Below, one piece after another: positions 31,923 through 45,040 of a DNA stretch of 64,000 bases. The stretch comes from Siphonodentalium dalli (taxonomy: Eukaryota > Mollusca > Scaphopoda > Gadilida > Siphonodentaliidae): contig CP136062.1 in NCBI GenBank assembly GCA_032622095.1, positions 230,592,578-230,656,577 of the forward strand. The letters are read 5' to 3'. A model generated the notes under the pieces. The model searched no databases. It saw only the letters and a list, made by a program, of their open reading frames with translations, and was not told the origin of the DNA. How positions within the stretch are numbered: position 1 is the first letter of the stretch; every line of letters begins with the position of its first letter. The position numbers and the translations under genes are program-made.

Positions 31923-33288
31923 CTTCAAACGAGAAACAGTTTGCAACATCAAATGATTTTCGACATAGCGGACCCTTCGATCTACCCATATAAATATTTG
32001 TTCCATGTGTTTAATGCGATGAAGACCTCATATACTCACACTGATCACCCTATAATCCCCGTTGCGGTTAAACACTGAGTAAATACCAAAGCGGATAGTT
32101 ACGCGCGACCACTAAGTTTGTTTAGCGCGCTATTTTGCTTTTAATTTTGCTTTTTATAGGCATAATTCCCGATTCAAATTGTGTTTGATGGACCCAACAT
32201 TTAACATTTGTTGACAGATGGAAGAATACGGCTCAATTTTGTCACAAAATGACCGATAGATGGTACGTTTCAAATTGAAGCAAATTTGAATAATGTTGAA
32301 AACGTTCCATTAATATAGATATCTTACAAGCTACATATATATTTCCAGCAATATTTGCTGAATTGATATAAGAAAAAAAACTAATAATTCTGATGACACT
32401 CCCAATTGTTCGAGTAAACCCCGTTACCGGCCCGATTGAAGCCTGCACCTGCATGGGTTTACTGTAGCCCGCCACGCGCGGGTTTATTGCCACGCGGTTT
32501 ACTTGACCGTAGGATGGTAAGTTTGGAAAGACTTAATTATTCGAGTTACTGGATTGATATTCAGGGAACTCAGTTTTAAAACACGTCAATAGATGATTAT
32601 GTCAGATAACTAGCTTCATACATGAAATCAATATCTCGATCAGTGCACATTTCGATGGATGAAAGTCGAATTAACCTTGAAATAAGGAATGCGCTCGACT
32701 AAGATTAAGTTTTTCCGAAGAATGGTTCTCCAAATTATCCCCGGACTTCTGTCACAGCCTACACAATCGTTCCCCCATATGTTAGGGGCCATTTTCTAAC
32801 ACAACTATTAAATGCACCACTTGAAACTAATTAAACCAACCTTGTTGTGAAAAATTAAATCATATATGCGCGTCCGCTTCGTGTTTTGCTGGGGCCCACA
32901 GCGGAGTTTACTTGCCCGCAGCGGGGATTATAGGATGACCATCGTGATACTTCAATTACTAAAACCATTTAAATAAAGAGAACGCCGTTCTATTGTCGAA
33001 GCACCCAGATTCGTTTGTAGCAGGTCGCATTCTTTGAATCTCTTAGCGACGAGAATTAACTTTCCTAGATTGCGGAACATGGTGGTAATTAGACCCTTTG
33101 GCGACGTATTCCCCCCCCCCCACCCGCCCCTCCCATCCGCTGAGACTTAGATCGTTCCTCGGCAGCTATCAATCCAATACAAGTTTGAGGGACTGCGTGT
33201 TGAAATAGTTAAGGCATATTCAGTTTTCCCTCAATCCGTACCGGCCAGATAAACAAAATAGATCGTTTCTGGTGGAACACTGTTCTTA

Positions 33289-34089
33289 GGGCGCGTACAC
33301 ATGAAGCTGCAAGAAAATATCTGCAAGAAAATATCACTTAGGTTGGAAAATTTACATCTGATGACAATTCCAATGACAACGTTGACCAAATGTATGACAA
33401 TATTGTTTTCTTAAATTAACTAGCAGTTTTTGACTTTTGACTCAGGCTGGCCACGGGGGAGGGACCAGGACACAAGCTTTCAAAGTGTTGGAAATTTCAA
33501 ACCTGTCACCCCACTGAGGTTGGAAAGTTTCCAACTGATGACCATTTCAGACCAAAATATTTACCAAAAATAGGAAAATATGCAAATATTGGTCCAAAAA
33601 CAATTAATTCCCCCAAGAATTGTTTTGAAAATCAAACTACAAGAACATTTTCAACCTATTGTTGGTGTGAAATTTCCAACTAATGTTTTGGCAGGTATGA
33701 AATGTCCAACTGTTGAAATTATTGACCAAAGTTGGGGGTTATCGAGACACACCAAGCCCCCCCCCCTCTCGCCACGTCTCTGTATACACGTATATACATG
33801 AATATATAATACATCAGCGGTTCTGACAACCAATGTAAAATGGAAATACGTAGTATGTTGAAACAGACGATACTATTGATGGATCATAACTCGAGTGCTT
33901 GAATTGTTACGATCATATCCCTGCGAGATTAGTTAACGGATACCGATGGCCACCTATCAAGGTGAACACATATCACCAATTGGCGATAAAATATCAGCGA
34001 GGATATTCTCCGGTATTATTTATTTCATTGGTCAAGTAAGTCACATGGGGCATACCTGATATTTTCTTGCTGGCCATGTGTACGCGCCC
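33289..34089. mobile_element. PIF/Harbinger-like MITE in TSR intron, internally deleted copy
   Basis: Termini GGGCGCGTACACATG (33289) and CATGTGTACGCGCCC (ending 34089), with AAGAAAATATC following inside. It is flanked by TTA (33286-33288) and TTG (34090-34092). Units without the element read TTCTTATTGTTGTGAGG, so the TSD is TTA with one later change. A 3-bp TWA duplication is typical of PIF/Harbinger. It is 801 bp and lacks about 320 bp that its partner at 35878-36999 has. A hAT-like fragment (about 33340-33783) is nested inside. Confidence 0.75.
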
Positions 34090-34351
34090 TTGTTGTTGTG
34101 AGGAGGCGGGTATACTTAGATATAAAACATTTAGTCTCATATTAACCAAAGACACTAAACGTGGGAATTATATTAAATCAGGACTGATGTTCATCAGATT
34201 TATTCTTGATTTCAAACTTATTATAATACATGTTTTGTGGATAACTTAATATATTAAAACATAGAAACTTCATCCCTGAATGACCGATGATTAACTGGAT
34301 CCACATTGATACATATTTATCGCTAGCAAAGAAACATTATTATTATCAAAC

Positions 34352-34522
34352 CTGGACATGCGCCCATGTTGCATGCGATGTTCTGTGTTGTACTTCCGGC
34401 ACAAGTCGCTCCACCGTTGCTAGGCGACGGATTTGTGCACGTTCGTGTCTGTGATTTGGTTCCTACACCGCACGTGACAGAACAGCTTCCGGAGTCCGCC
34501 CAGCTCGTCCAACCACCGTTCA
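34352..34522 (-). CDS. TSR exon
   Basis: 171 nt, phase 1-1, acceptor CTCTCTCGTTTGAAG, donor GTTTGATAA. It encodes the array's most common module: NGGWTSWADSGSCSVTC, GVGTKSQTRTCTN, PSPSNGGATCAG, QNIACNMGACPG. The protein is identical to the copy at 46713-46883. All six cysteines, W-x-x-W and CSVTC are intact. Confidence 0.85.
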
Positions 34523-35877
34523 CTTCAAACGAGAGAGTGTTCAACATCAAATGATTTTCTATATAGTGGACTCTTCGATATACCCATGTAAATATATGCT
34601 CCATGGGTTAATGCGATGAAGACCTCATATAATGATGCTGGTCATCCTATAATCCACGTTGCGGACAAACACTCAATATAAACTGCTGCGGACAAGTCAC
34701 CCGACGACCGCTAAGTTTTTTTTAGCGCGCCAATTCCTTATTCAAATGGTGTTTGGTGGGCCCAACATCTAACAATTGATGACAAATGGAAGAATACGGC
34801 TCACACAATGATCGATGGATGGTGAGAATAAACATTCCATATTTCAATATTGTGTGATTTCGAATATTACGTTACAAATTGAAGCAAATTTGAATATTGT
34901 TGAAAACGTTCCATTAATATAGATATCATAGGAAGTCACATCTTCATTTCCAGCAATATTTGCGGAATGTATGTAAGAATCTAAGAATAATTCTGATGGC
35001 ACTCCCAATTGTTCGAGTAAAGCCCGTCACGGGCACGATTGAAGCTTGAGGAGGGCTTTACAGCCGCCACCACGGGTTGACTTAATCGTAGTATACACGG
35101 TAAGTTTGGAAAGACTGAATTACTCGGGTTACTGGATTGATATTCAGGGAGCTTTCTTTTAAAACACGTCAATAGATGATTATGTCAGATAACTAGCTTA
35201 ACACGTGTAACCAATATTTCGATTAGTGCAAATTTCGATGGATGAAAGTCGAATTAACCTTGAAATAAGGAATGCGCTCGACTAAGATTAAGTTTTTCTG
35301 AAGAATGGTTCTCTAAATTATCCCCGGATTTCTGTCACAGCCTACACAATCGTTTCCCCATATTTTAGGGGCCATTTTCTAACACAACTATTAAATGCAC
35401 CACATGAAACTAATTAAACCAACCTTGTTGTGAAAAATTAAATCATATATGCGCGTCCGCTTCGTGTTTTGCTGGGGCCCACAGCGGAGTTTATTTGCCC
35501 GCAGCGGGGATTATAGGATGACCAGCGTGATACTTCAATTACTGAATTCAGTTAAATAAAGAGAACGCCGATCTATTGTCGAAGCACCCAGATTCGTTTG
35601 TAGCAGGTCGCATTCTTTGAATCTCTTTATAGCGACGAGAATTAACTTTCCTAGATTGTGTAACATGGTGGTAATTTGAGCATTCGGTGACGCACTTACC
35701 CCCCCCCCCCCCCCGCCCCTCCCATCCGCTGAGACTTAGATCGTTCCTCGGCAGCTATCAATCCAATACAAGTTTGAGGGACTGCGTGTTGAAATAGTTA
35801 AGGCATATTCAGTTTTCCCTCAATCCGTTCCGGCCTGATAAACAAAATAGATCGTTTCTGGTGGAACACTGTTCTTA

Positions 35878-36999
35878 GGGCGCGTACACATGCAGCTGCA
35901 AGAAAATATCTGCAAGAAAATATCAGGTACAATTGTACTCTGATATTTTCTTGCTGCAAAGATTACGCCCGTGAGAAAGCGGCGGGTTAGTTGACGTTGA
36001 TTGAGCTCAATGTGACTAGTGTTAGTCGTGTTTTTTGAAGTGAATTACTGCGGACAAACAACCTATAGTCCATATCGAATATTCATAGAGTTATATCAGT
36101 GCTCTTAGGCCTAATATTAGACCATGGTTCGGCCAGGCCCGGTGTGCGAAAAGTTTGTAATCTGAACAAGAAAATCGCAAAATCCTACCATCTAGACTAG
36201 CCTCAATCATTCCTAGAGTTGGAAATTTCAAACCTGACACCCCACTTAGGTTGGGAAATTTACATCTGATGACAATTCCAATGACAATGTTGACCAAATG
36301 TATGACAATATTGTTTTCTTAAATTAACTAGCAGTTTTTGACTTTTGACTCAGGCTGGCCACGGGGGAGGGACCAGGACAAAAGCTTTCAAAGTGTTGGA
36401 AATTTCCAACCTGTCACCCCACTGAGGTTGGAAAGTTTCCAACTGATGACCATTTCAGACCAAAATATTTACCAAAAATAGGAAAATATGCAAATATTGG
36501 TCCAAAAACAATTAATTCCCCCAAGAATTGTTTTGAAAATCAAACTACAAGAACATTTTCAACCTATTGTTGGTGTGAAATTTCCAACTAATGTTTTGGC
36601 AGGTATGAAATGTCCAACTTTTGAAATTATTGACCAAAGTTGGGGGTTATCGAGACACACCAAGCCCCCCCCCCCCTCTCGCCACGTCTCTGTATACACG
36701 TATATACATGTATATATAATACATCAGCGGTTCTGACAACCAATGTAAAATGGAAATACGTAGTATGTTGAAACAGACGGTACTATTGATGGATCATAAC
36801 TCGAGTGCTTGAATTGTTACGATCATATCCCTGCGAGATTAGTTAACGGATACCGATGGCCACCTATCAAGGTGAACACATATCACCAATTGGCGATAAA
36901 ATATCAGCGCGGATATTCTCCGGTATTATTTATTTCATTGGTCAAGTAAGTCACATGGGGCATACCTGATATTTTCTTGCTGGCCATGTGTACGCGCCC
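35878..36999. mobile_element. PIF/Harbinger-like MITE in TSR intron, fuller copy with nested hAT fragment
   Basis: Same termini and same TTA/TTG flanks as 33289-34089, so it was inserted once and then duplicated with the unit. It is 1,122 bp. About 35890-35960 forms a strong hairpin (CAAGAAAATATC / GATATTTTCTTG around GGTACAATTGTACT). About 36092-36690 is a truncated hAT-like element ending CCTCTCGCCACGTCTCTG. Confidence 0.75.
36092..36690. mobile_element. Truncated hAT-like element nested in the Harbinger-like MITE
   Basis: It runs from GTGCTCTTAGGCCTAATATT, which matches an internal point of 9818-11062, through GTTGGAAATTTCCAAC motifs to a C-run and the right terminus CCTCTCGCCACGTCTCTG. 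The left terminus is absent. Confidence 0.65.
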
Positions 37000-37260
37000 T
37001 TGTTGTTGTGAGGAGGCGGGTATACTTAGATATAACACATTTAGTCTCATATTAACCAAAGACACTAAACGTGGGAATTATATTAAATCAGGACTGATGT
37101 TCATCAGATTTATTCTTAATTTCAAACTTATTATAATACATGTTTTGTGGATAACTTAATATATTAAAACATAGAAACTTCATCCCTGAAGAGCGATGAT
37201 TAACTGGATCCACATTGATACATATTTATCACTAATAAAGAAACATTATTATTATCAAAC

Positions 37261-37431
37261 CTGGACATGCGCCCATGTTACATGCGATGTTCTGTGATGT
37301 ACTTCCAGTACAAGTCGCTCCACCGTTGCTAGGCGACGGATTTGTGCACGTTCGTGCCTGTGATTTGGTTCCTACACCGCACGTGACAGAACAGCTTCCG
37401 GAGTCCGCCCAGCTCGTCCAGCCACCGTTCA
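37261..37431 (-). CDS. TSR exon
   Basis: 171 nt, phase 1-1, intact splice sites. Differences from the common module: SQARTC instead of SQTRTC, ATCTG instead of ATCAG, and STSQN instead of STTQN. The cysteine pattern is complete. Confidence 0.85.
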
Positions 37432-37841
37432 CTTCAAACGAGAGAGTGTTCAACATGAAATGATTTTCTATATAGTGGACCCTTCGATCTACACATGTAA
37501 ATATATGATCCATGGGTTAATGCGATGAAGACCTCATATAATGACGCTGGTCATCCTATAATCCACGTTGTGGGCAAACACTCATTATAAACTGCTGCGG
37601 GCAAGTCACGCGACGACCGCTAAGTTTTTTTTAGCGCGCTAATTCCGGATTCAGATGGTGTTTGATGTACCCAACATCTAGCAATTGTTGACAAATGGAA
37701 GAATACGGCTCACACAATGATCGATGGATGAGGAGAATAAACATTCCATATTTCAATATTGTGTGATTTCGAATATTACGTTTCAAATTGAAGCAAATTT
37801 GAATATTGTTGAAAACGTTCCATTTTTTAATATAGATATCT

Positions 37842-38217
37842 ATGGAATCCTATTAGGGCCACTTGCTAATGGCGCTTTCGGCGCGATGCGCCGAAAGCGC
37901 CGAAAGCGACAAAAAGTGTGCCGTTACGGCGCACTATTTGTCGCTTTCGGCGCACTTTTTGTCGCTTTCTGCGCGCGCGCCGAAAGCGACAAAATGTGCG
38001 ATATTAGCGCATGTTTCGGCGCGTTACTAATGGCGCACTTTTTGTCGCTTTCGGCGCGCGCCGAAAGCGCCATTAGGTATACTATTAGGTCCACTCCCTA
38101 ATGGCGCGCGCCGGAAGCGACAAAAAGTGCGCCATTAGGGTATGTTTCGGCGCACGCCGAAAGCGACAAAAAGTGCGCCGAAAGCGCCATTAGCAAGTGG
38201 CCCTAATAGGATTCCAT
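37842..38217. mobile_element. Foldback MITE with 8-bp TSD, rich in CGAAAGCGAC motifs
   Basis: Inverted termini of over 40 bp begin ATGGAATCCTATTAGGG (37842) and end in the exact complement at 38217. The flanks AGATATCT and AGATAACA approximate an 8-bp duplication of AGATATCA, which is single in the other units. The interior repeats GCGCCGAAAGCGAC and AAAAAGTGCGCC in both orientations, so nearly the whole 376 bp can fold. Non-coding. A relative lies at about 53225-53400. Confidence 0.8.
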
Positions 38218-39433
38218 AGATAACATAGGAAGTCACATCTTCATTTCCAGCAATATGTGCGGAATATATGTAAGAATCTAAGAATAATTCTGATGGCACT
38301 CCCAATTGTTCGAGTAAAGCCCGTCACGGGCCCCATTGAAGCTTGAGGAGGGCTTTACAGCCGCCACCACGGGTTGACTTAATCGTAGTACGGTAAGTTT
38401 GGAAAGACTGAATTACTCGGGTTACTGGATTGATATTCAGGGAGCTCACTTTTAAAACACGTCAATAGATGATTATGTGAGATAACTAGCTTCATACATG
38501 AAATCAATATCTCGATCAGTGCAAATTTCGATGGAGGAAAGTCGAATTAACCTTGAAATAAGGAATGCGCTCGACTAAGTTTAAGTTTTTCTGAAGAATG
38601 GTTCTCTAAATTATCCCCGGACTTCTGCCACGGCCTACACAATCGTTTCCCCATATTTTAGGGGCCATTTTCTAACACAACTATTAAATGCACCACTTGA
38701 AACTAATTAAACCAACCTTGTTGTGAAAAATTAAATCATATATGCGCGTCCGCTTCGTGTTTTGCTGGGGCCCACAGCGGAGTTTACTTGCCCGCAGTGG
38801 GGATTATAGGATGACAAGCGTGATACTGCAATTACTGAAATTATTTAAATAAAGAGAACGCCGTTCTATTGTCGAAGCACCCAGATTCGTTTGGAGCAGG
38901 TCGCATTCTTTGAATCTCTTAGCGACGAGAATTAACTTCCCTAGATTGTGTAACATGGTGGTAATTTGAGCCTTCGGTGACGCACTTACCCACACCCCTA
39001 CCCCCCCCCCCTCCACCCCCACCGCCCTCCCATTCGCTGAGTCTTAGATCGTTTCTCGGCAGCTGACAATCCATACAAGTTTGAGGGACTGCATGGTGAA
39101 ATAGTTAAGGCATATTCATTTTATCCGTACCGGCCAGATAAACAAAATAAATCGTTTCTGGTGGAATAATGTTCTTATTTTTGTGAGGAGGCGGGTATTT
39201 AGAAATGAAACATTTAGTCTCATATTAAGCAAAGACACTAAACGTGGGAATTATATTAAATCAGGACTGATGTTCATCAGATTTATTCTTAATTTCAAAC
39301 TAATTATAATACAAGTTTTGTGGATAACTTAATATATTAAAACATAGAAACTTCATCCCTGAAGAGCGATGATTAACTGGATCCACATTGATACATATTT
39401 ATCACTAGCAAAGAAACATTATTATTATCAAAC

Positions 39434-39604
39434 CTGGACATGCGCCCATGTTGCATGCGATGTTCTGTGTTGTACTTCCAGCACAAGTCGCTCCACCGTT
39501 GCTAGGCGAAGGATTTGTGCACGTTCGTGTCTGTGATTTGGTTCCTTCTCCGCACGTGACAGAACAGCTTCCGGAGTCCGCCCAGCTCGTCCAACCACCG
39601 TTCA
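39434..39604 (-). CDS. TSR exon, recent duplicate pair
   Basis: 171 nt, phase 1-1. The module is as the common form except GEGTKSQ for GVGTKSQ. Its protein is identical to the copy 1,627 bp to the right. Splice sites and six cysteines are intact. Confidence 0.85.
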
Positions 39605-41060
39605 CTTCAAACGAGAGAGTGTTCAACATGAAATGATTTTCTATATAGTGGACCCTTCGATCTACCCATGTAAATATAAGCTCCATGGGTTAATGCGATG
39701 AAGACCTCATATAATGACGCTGGTCATCCTATAATCCACGTTGAAGGCAAACACTCAATATAAACTGCTGCGGACAAGTCACGCGACGACCGCTAAGTTT
39801 GTTTAGCGCGCTATTTTGCTTTTAATATTGCATTTACCGGCATAATTCCGGATTCAAATGGTGTTTGATGGACCCAACATTTAACAATTGTTGACAGATG
39901 GAAGAATACGGCTCAATTTTGCCACAAAATGACCGATGGATGGTACGAATAAACAATCCATATTTCAATATTGCCCGTTACGGGCCCGATTGAAGCCTGC
40001 ACCGGGGTTTACTGCCGCCCGCCACGGGGTTTACTTAACCGTAGTCTGGTAAGTTTGGAAAGACTTAATTATTCGGGTTACTTTTAAAACACGTCAATAG
40101 ATTATTTTGCCAGATAGCTTGCTTCATACATGAAACCAATATCTCGATTAGTGCAAATTTCGATGGATGAAAGTCGAATTGACCTTGAAATAAGGAATGG
40201 GCTCGACTAAGTTTAAGTTTTTCTGAAGAATGGTCCTCTAAATTATCCCCGGACTTCTGCCACGGCCTACACAATCGTTTCCCCATATTTTAGGGGCCAT
40301 TTTCTAACACAACTATTAAATGCACCACTTGAAACTAATTAAACCAACCTTGTTGTGAAAAATTAAATCATATATGCGCGTCCGCTTCGTGTTTTGCTGG
40401 GGCCCACAGCGGAGTTTACTTGCCCGCAGAGGGGATTATAGGATGACAAGCGTGATACTGCAATTACTGAAATCATTTAAATAAAGAGAACGCCTTTCTA
40501 TTGTCGAAGCACCCAGATTCGTTTGGAGCAGGTCGCATTCTTTGGATCTCTTAGCGACGAGAATTAACTTCCCTAGATTGTGTAACATGGTGGTAATTTG
40601 AGCCTTCGGTGACGCACTTACCCACACCCCTACCCCCCCCCCCCCACACCGCCCTCCCATTCGCTGAGTCTTAGATCGTTTCTCGGCAGCTGACAATCCA
40701 TACAAGTTTGAGGGACTGCATGGTGAAATAGTTAAGGCATATTCATTTTATCCGTACCGGCCAGATAAACAAAATAAATCGTTTCTGGTGGAATAATGTT
40801 CTTATTTTTGTGAGGAGGCGGGTATTTAGAAATGAAACATTTAGTCTCATATTAAGCAAAGACACTAAACGTGGGAATTATATTAAATCAGGACTGATGT
40901 TCATCAGATTTATTCTTAATTTCAAACTAATTATAATACAAGTTTTGTGGATAACTTAATATATTAGAACATAGAAACTTCATCCCTGAAGAGCGATGAT
41001 TAACTGGATCCACATTGATACATATTTATCACTAGCAAAGAAACATTATTATTATCAAAC

Positions 41061-41231
41061 CTGGACATGCGCCCATGTTGCATGCGATGTTCTGTGTTGT
41101 ACTTCCAGCACAAGTCGCTCCACCGTTGCTAGGCGAAGGATTTGTGCACGTTCGTGTCTGTGATTTGGTTCCTTCTCCGCACGTGACAGAACAGCTTCCG
41201 GAGTCCGCCCAGCTCGTCCAACCACCGTTCA
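41061..41231 (-). CDS. TSR exon, recent duplicate pair
   Basis: 171 nt, phase 1-1, same translation as 39434-39604, including the Val-to-Glu change after CSVTCG. It lies in the second copy of the recent duplication. Confidence 0.85.
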
Positions 41232-42619
41232 CTTCAAACGAGAGAGTGTTCAACATGAAATGATTTTCTATATAGTGGACCCTTCGATCTACCCATGTAA
41301 ATATAAGCTCCATGGGTTAATGCGATGAAGACCTCATATAATGACGCTGGTCATTCTATAATCCACGTTGAAGGCAAACACTCAATATAAACTGATGCGG
41401 ACAAGTCACGCGACGACCGCTAAGTTTGTTTAGCGCGCTATTTTGCTTTTAATATTGCATTTACCGGCATAATTCCGGATTCAAATGGTGTTTGATGGAC
41501 CCAACATTTAACAATTGTTGACAGATGGAAGAATACGGCTCAATTTTGCCACCAAATGACCGATGGATGGTACGAATAAACAATCCATATTTCAATATTG
41601 CCCGTTACGGGCCCGATTGAAGCCTGCACCGGGGTTTACTGCCGCCCGCCACGGGGTTTACTTAACCGTAGTCTGGTAAGTTTGGAAAGACTTAATTATT
41701 CGGGTTACTTTTAAAACACGTCAATAGATTATTTTGCCAGATAGCTTGCTTCATACATGAAACCAATATCTCGATTAGTGCAAATTTCGATGGATGAAAG
41801 TCGAATTGACCTTGAAATAAGGAATGGGCTCGACTAAGTTTAAGTTTTTCTGAAGAATGGTCCTCTAAATTATCCCCGGACTTCTGCCACGGCCTACACA
41901 ATCGTTTCCCCATATTTTAGGGGCCGTTTTCTAACACAACTATTAAATGCACCACTTGAAACTAATTAAACCAACCTTGTTGTGAAAAATTAAATCATAT
42001 ATGCGCGTCCGCTTCGTGTTTTGCTGGGGCCCACATCGGAGTTTATTTGCCCGCCGCGGGGATTATAGGATGACCAGCGTGATACTTCAATTACTGAAAT
42101 CATTTAAATAAAGAGAACGCCGTTCTATTGTCGAAGCATCAAGACTCGTTTAGAGCAGGTCGCATTCTTTGAATCTCTTAGCGACGAGAATTAACTTCCC
42201 TAGATTGTGTAACATGGTGGTAATTTGAGCCTTCGGTGACGCACTTACCCCCCCCCCCCCCCCCGGCCGCCCTCCCGTTCGCTGAGTCTTAGATCGTTTC
42301 TCGGCAGCTAACAATCCAATACAAGTTTGAGGGACTGCATGGTGAAATAGTTACGGCATCTTCATTTTCCCTCAATGCGGACCGGCCAGATAAAAAAATA
42401 TATATCGTTTCTGGTGGAATATTTTCTTATTGTTGTGAGGAGGCGGGTATTTAGATATAAAACATTTAGTCTCATATTAACCAAAGACACTAAACGTGGG
42501 AATTATATTAAATCAGGACTGATGTTCATCAGATTTATTCTTGATTTCAAACTTATTATAATACATGTTTTGTGGATAACTTAATATATTAAAACATTGA
42601 AATTTCATCCCTGAATGAC

Positions 42620-42751
42620 ATATTCTTTAAATCGTTTGACCGGAGGGAATTAGAGTTAAAGTACTTTCCCCTAGCGGTGAAAGACGAATCGCCGAATGCG
42701 GCGCTTCTCGTTGGCGAGATGTGTATTGTCATCTGCGTTGATTCCGTCTTA
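42620..42751 (-). pseudogene. Possible retrotransposon polymerase tail
   Basis: The minus strand reads ISPTRSAAFGDSSFTARG, then KYFNSNSLRSNDLKN. This recalls the RTR..FGDRAFS..GP..WNSLP..LR pattern at the end of LINE polymerases. The key WN.LP is degraded, and the sequence is cut by the Harbinger-like MITE at its upstream side. Weak assignment. Confidence 0.3.
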
Positions 42752-43904
42752 GGGTGGATACACACATGCATGTAATGTCTGTATGTAAAATGCATGTATT
42801 TTACATGGCCACACCAATAATTGACAAAATTAATCACCTGCGCGCGAGAGGTCAATTTCACCAGTGAGTAGTTATAAGCCATTATCAAACAAACTGCCAT
42901 CAAGAAATTTCAGGCCAGTCATAAACATGTCTTCTTTCGTGCATGGATGCCGAAATGAGTAATTCTTGTCTGATATATGTGCTGTTTTTCACGAGTTATA
43001 ATTCATTTCGATTGCAAATATTCATTATAGCGCAAAAATAATATATATATATATTTATATATATGTTTCTCAAGCCAAAGGTTGAACAAGCTCCTAACTG
43101 TCACAAGCTTTAATTATAACATTTTCGACCATAATCCATGATTGGGGGAGGGGCTGGTTCTCGAGAGCTTCCAATAACTATGGGAGTTAATTGAATGTGT
43201 CAGCCGGGATTATCTGGGCAAGAATTACAATATAATGTTTTACTTAAATATTCTATAGTTGTAAATTTTGCGTATACATGTATAACAGTATAACACAAGA
43301 GAGGAAAGGTGACGTAGTTGGGAACTCGTAGCTAGGCAACCCTTTCGCCGAATGAAGACAAACAGCAACACCATGCATTCAAATTTAAAGCTGTATAATA
43401 TGTTCATAATTATATGAATAGCATAAATTGCTGCATATTAGATTAATCACTCGTAGAAAACAGACACGACAGACATGACTACGATATTTATAAAGCAGGG
43501 TGTCAGGACTCAGGGTGCTGGATGCACTGACACCCCCGTCGAGGAAATGTGCAATGGTGATTTCGGTAGCTTCTGGGATAATATAGCTCCCCGTGCATGT
43601 TGGGGGTCATACCCCCCTGCGTTGGGGAAAGAGGCCATCACTGGTATTAACATCAATAGAAGACTGACAATGATTTAAACAGAACGTCGACCATTTGAGT
43701 TATCGCGCTAATAATTATTTTAAGCGCCTGACGACTTTGTCCCAGTCAACGGCTCTTCGGCGGTTCAGAGTTTAACTCACTGTGGTCAAACACAGTCGCA
43801 ATGATTGGGTTGTCAGCGGACACATATTACACGGTGTGTATGATCCATGTAAAACGCCAAATACACGATATTTACAGAGATTACATGCATGTGTGTATCC
43901 ACCC
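42752..43904. mobile_element. PIF/Harbinger-like MITE, second family
   Basis: Inverted termini GGGTGGATACACACATGC / GCATGTGTGTATCCACCC, extending to about 25 bp, flanked by TTA at 42749-42751 and 43905-43907. The terminal GGG and TTA duplication fit PIF/Harbinger. It is 1,153 bp. The longest internal frame (43475-43678) has no transposase features. Confidence 0.75.
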
Positions 43905-44329
43905 TTAGGGTGTGGACCGCCTAAATTTTTACGGTCTACGAGGCGTTAATACGTATATATACGTGTATATATCCGCATTGCAATGAATCTTATAGCTCTT
44001 TCATGAATTAAATCGATACATGTCTTTGTATGGGACATGTTGAAATACATGTCAAATATTAGCTCAATTGTTGACACCGATTTAGAGAGAATGTATAGGG
44101 AGTGGTTTGTGTGCATGAAATAATGTTGCCAGTGATAAGCCGACACTGAGGTACGGTACCGATCGACAGATCTGGTAGGGATCGGACGGTATAAGTTGTT
44201 ACTTGGCATTGGTTTGGTGTCACAGGTTTCCATAGGTGTTTTATCCTACGGGTTTTTATCTATGGTTTTTCCTGGCCGGCCACGTACCGTAGTAACATTA
44301 TGGTTCATGTTGTTTTTTATTGTGAAATC

Positions 44330-45040
44330 CATGATGATTGTATAATATGATTGTATATATATATTGGAAATATTATGTTTCATAACTCAGTATTACATGT
44401 AGGGTAATATATTGTAGTGTGTTAAGACTCGAATAGTCTTTCTAAAGTAGATCCGATCTGGTCGTATGCAACATATATTTTCATATAACATCAGTTGCAT
44501 ATACAGTGTATCTTGTTATCTGCATGGCGTGTAATTGGAATACGAATTACCATAGGAATTACTTGTGCATATATGGAAATTTGAGATTCGTAAATTTGTC
44601 CAGATGAAACCGAGTAACCGTGGTTATTCACAATGGTGTAAACGGGTATATATTATGCTCACTGTCAGTACAGTGTGATTGTATAATATGATTGTATCTA
44701 TATATTGGATATATTATGTTTCATAAATCAGTATTACATGTAGAGTAATATATTGTAGTGTGTTAAGACTCGAATAGTCTTTCTAAAGTAGATCCTGTAT
44801 GCAACATATATTATCATAATAGCATCAGTTGTATGTTGAAGTGCAGAGTATCCACTGAATCTACGGTGTATCTTGTTATCTGCATGGTATGTAATTGGAA
44901 TACGAATTACCATTGGATTTACTTGTGGATATATGGAAATTTGAGATTCGTAAATTGTTCCAGGTGGAACCGAGTAACCGTGGTTATTCACAATGGTATA
45001 AACGGGTCTATATTATGCTCACTGTCATTACATGCAGTGT
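44330..45040 (+). repeat. ~350-bp tandem duplication
   Basis: GATTGTATAATATGATTGTA through CCGTGGTTATTCACAATGG and GCTCACTGTCA occurs at about 44334-44672 and about 44678-45030, with few differences. Confidence 0.85.

Larger units (their letters stand above)
38700..42020 (-). repeat. Very recent tandem duplication, 1,627-bp offset
   Basis: Sequence from about 38.7-40.3 kb is repeated nearly base for base at about 40.3-42.0 kb, including both TSR exons and all intron landmarks. The few differences seen are single bases and C-run lengths. Divergence resumes near 42020. Confidence 0.9.

Noticed and set aside
34366-37463. Plus-strand 62-codon frames repeated opposite every TSR exon
   Set aside because: They are antisense shadows of the conserved minus-strand exons. 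The cysteine/Trp pattern, phases and splice sites all support the minus strand.
40065-41913. Two identical 73-codon minus-strand frames (MGKRLCRPWQ...)
   Set aside because: They are identical only because they lie in the recent 1,627-bp duplication. The same intron part is interrupted in older units.
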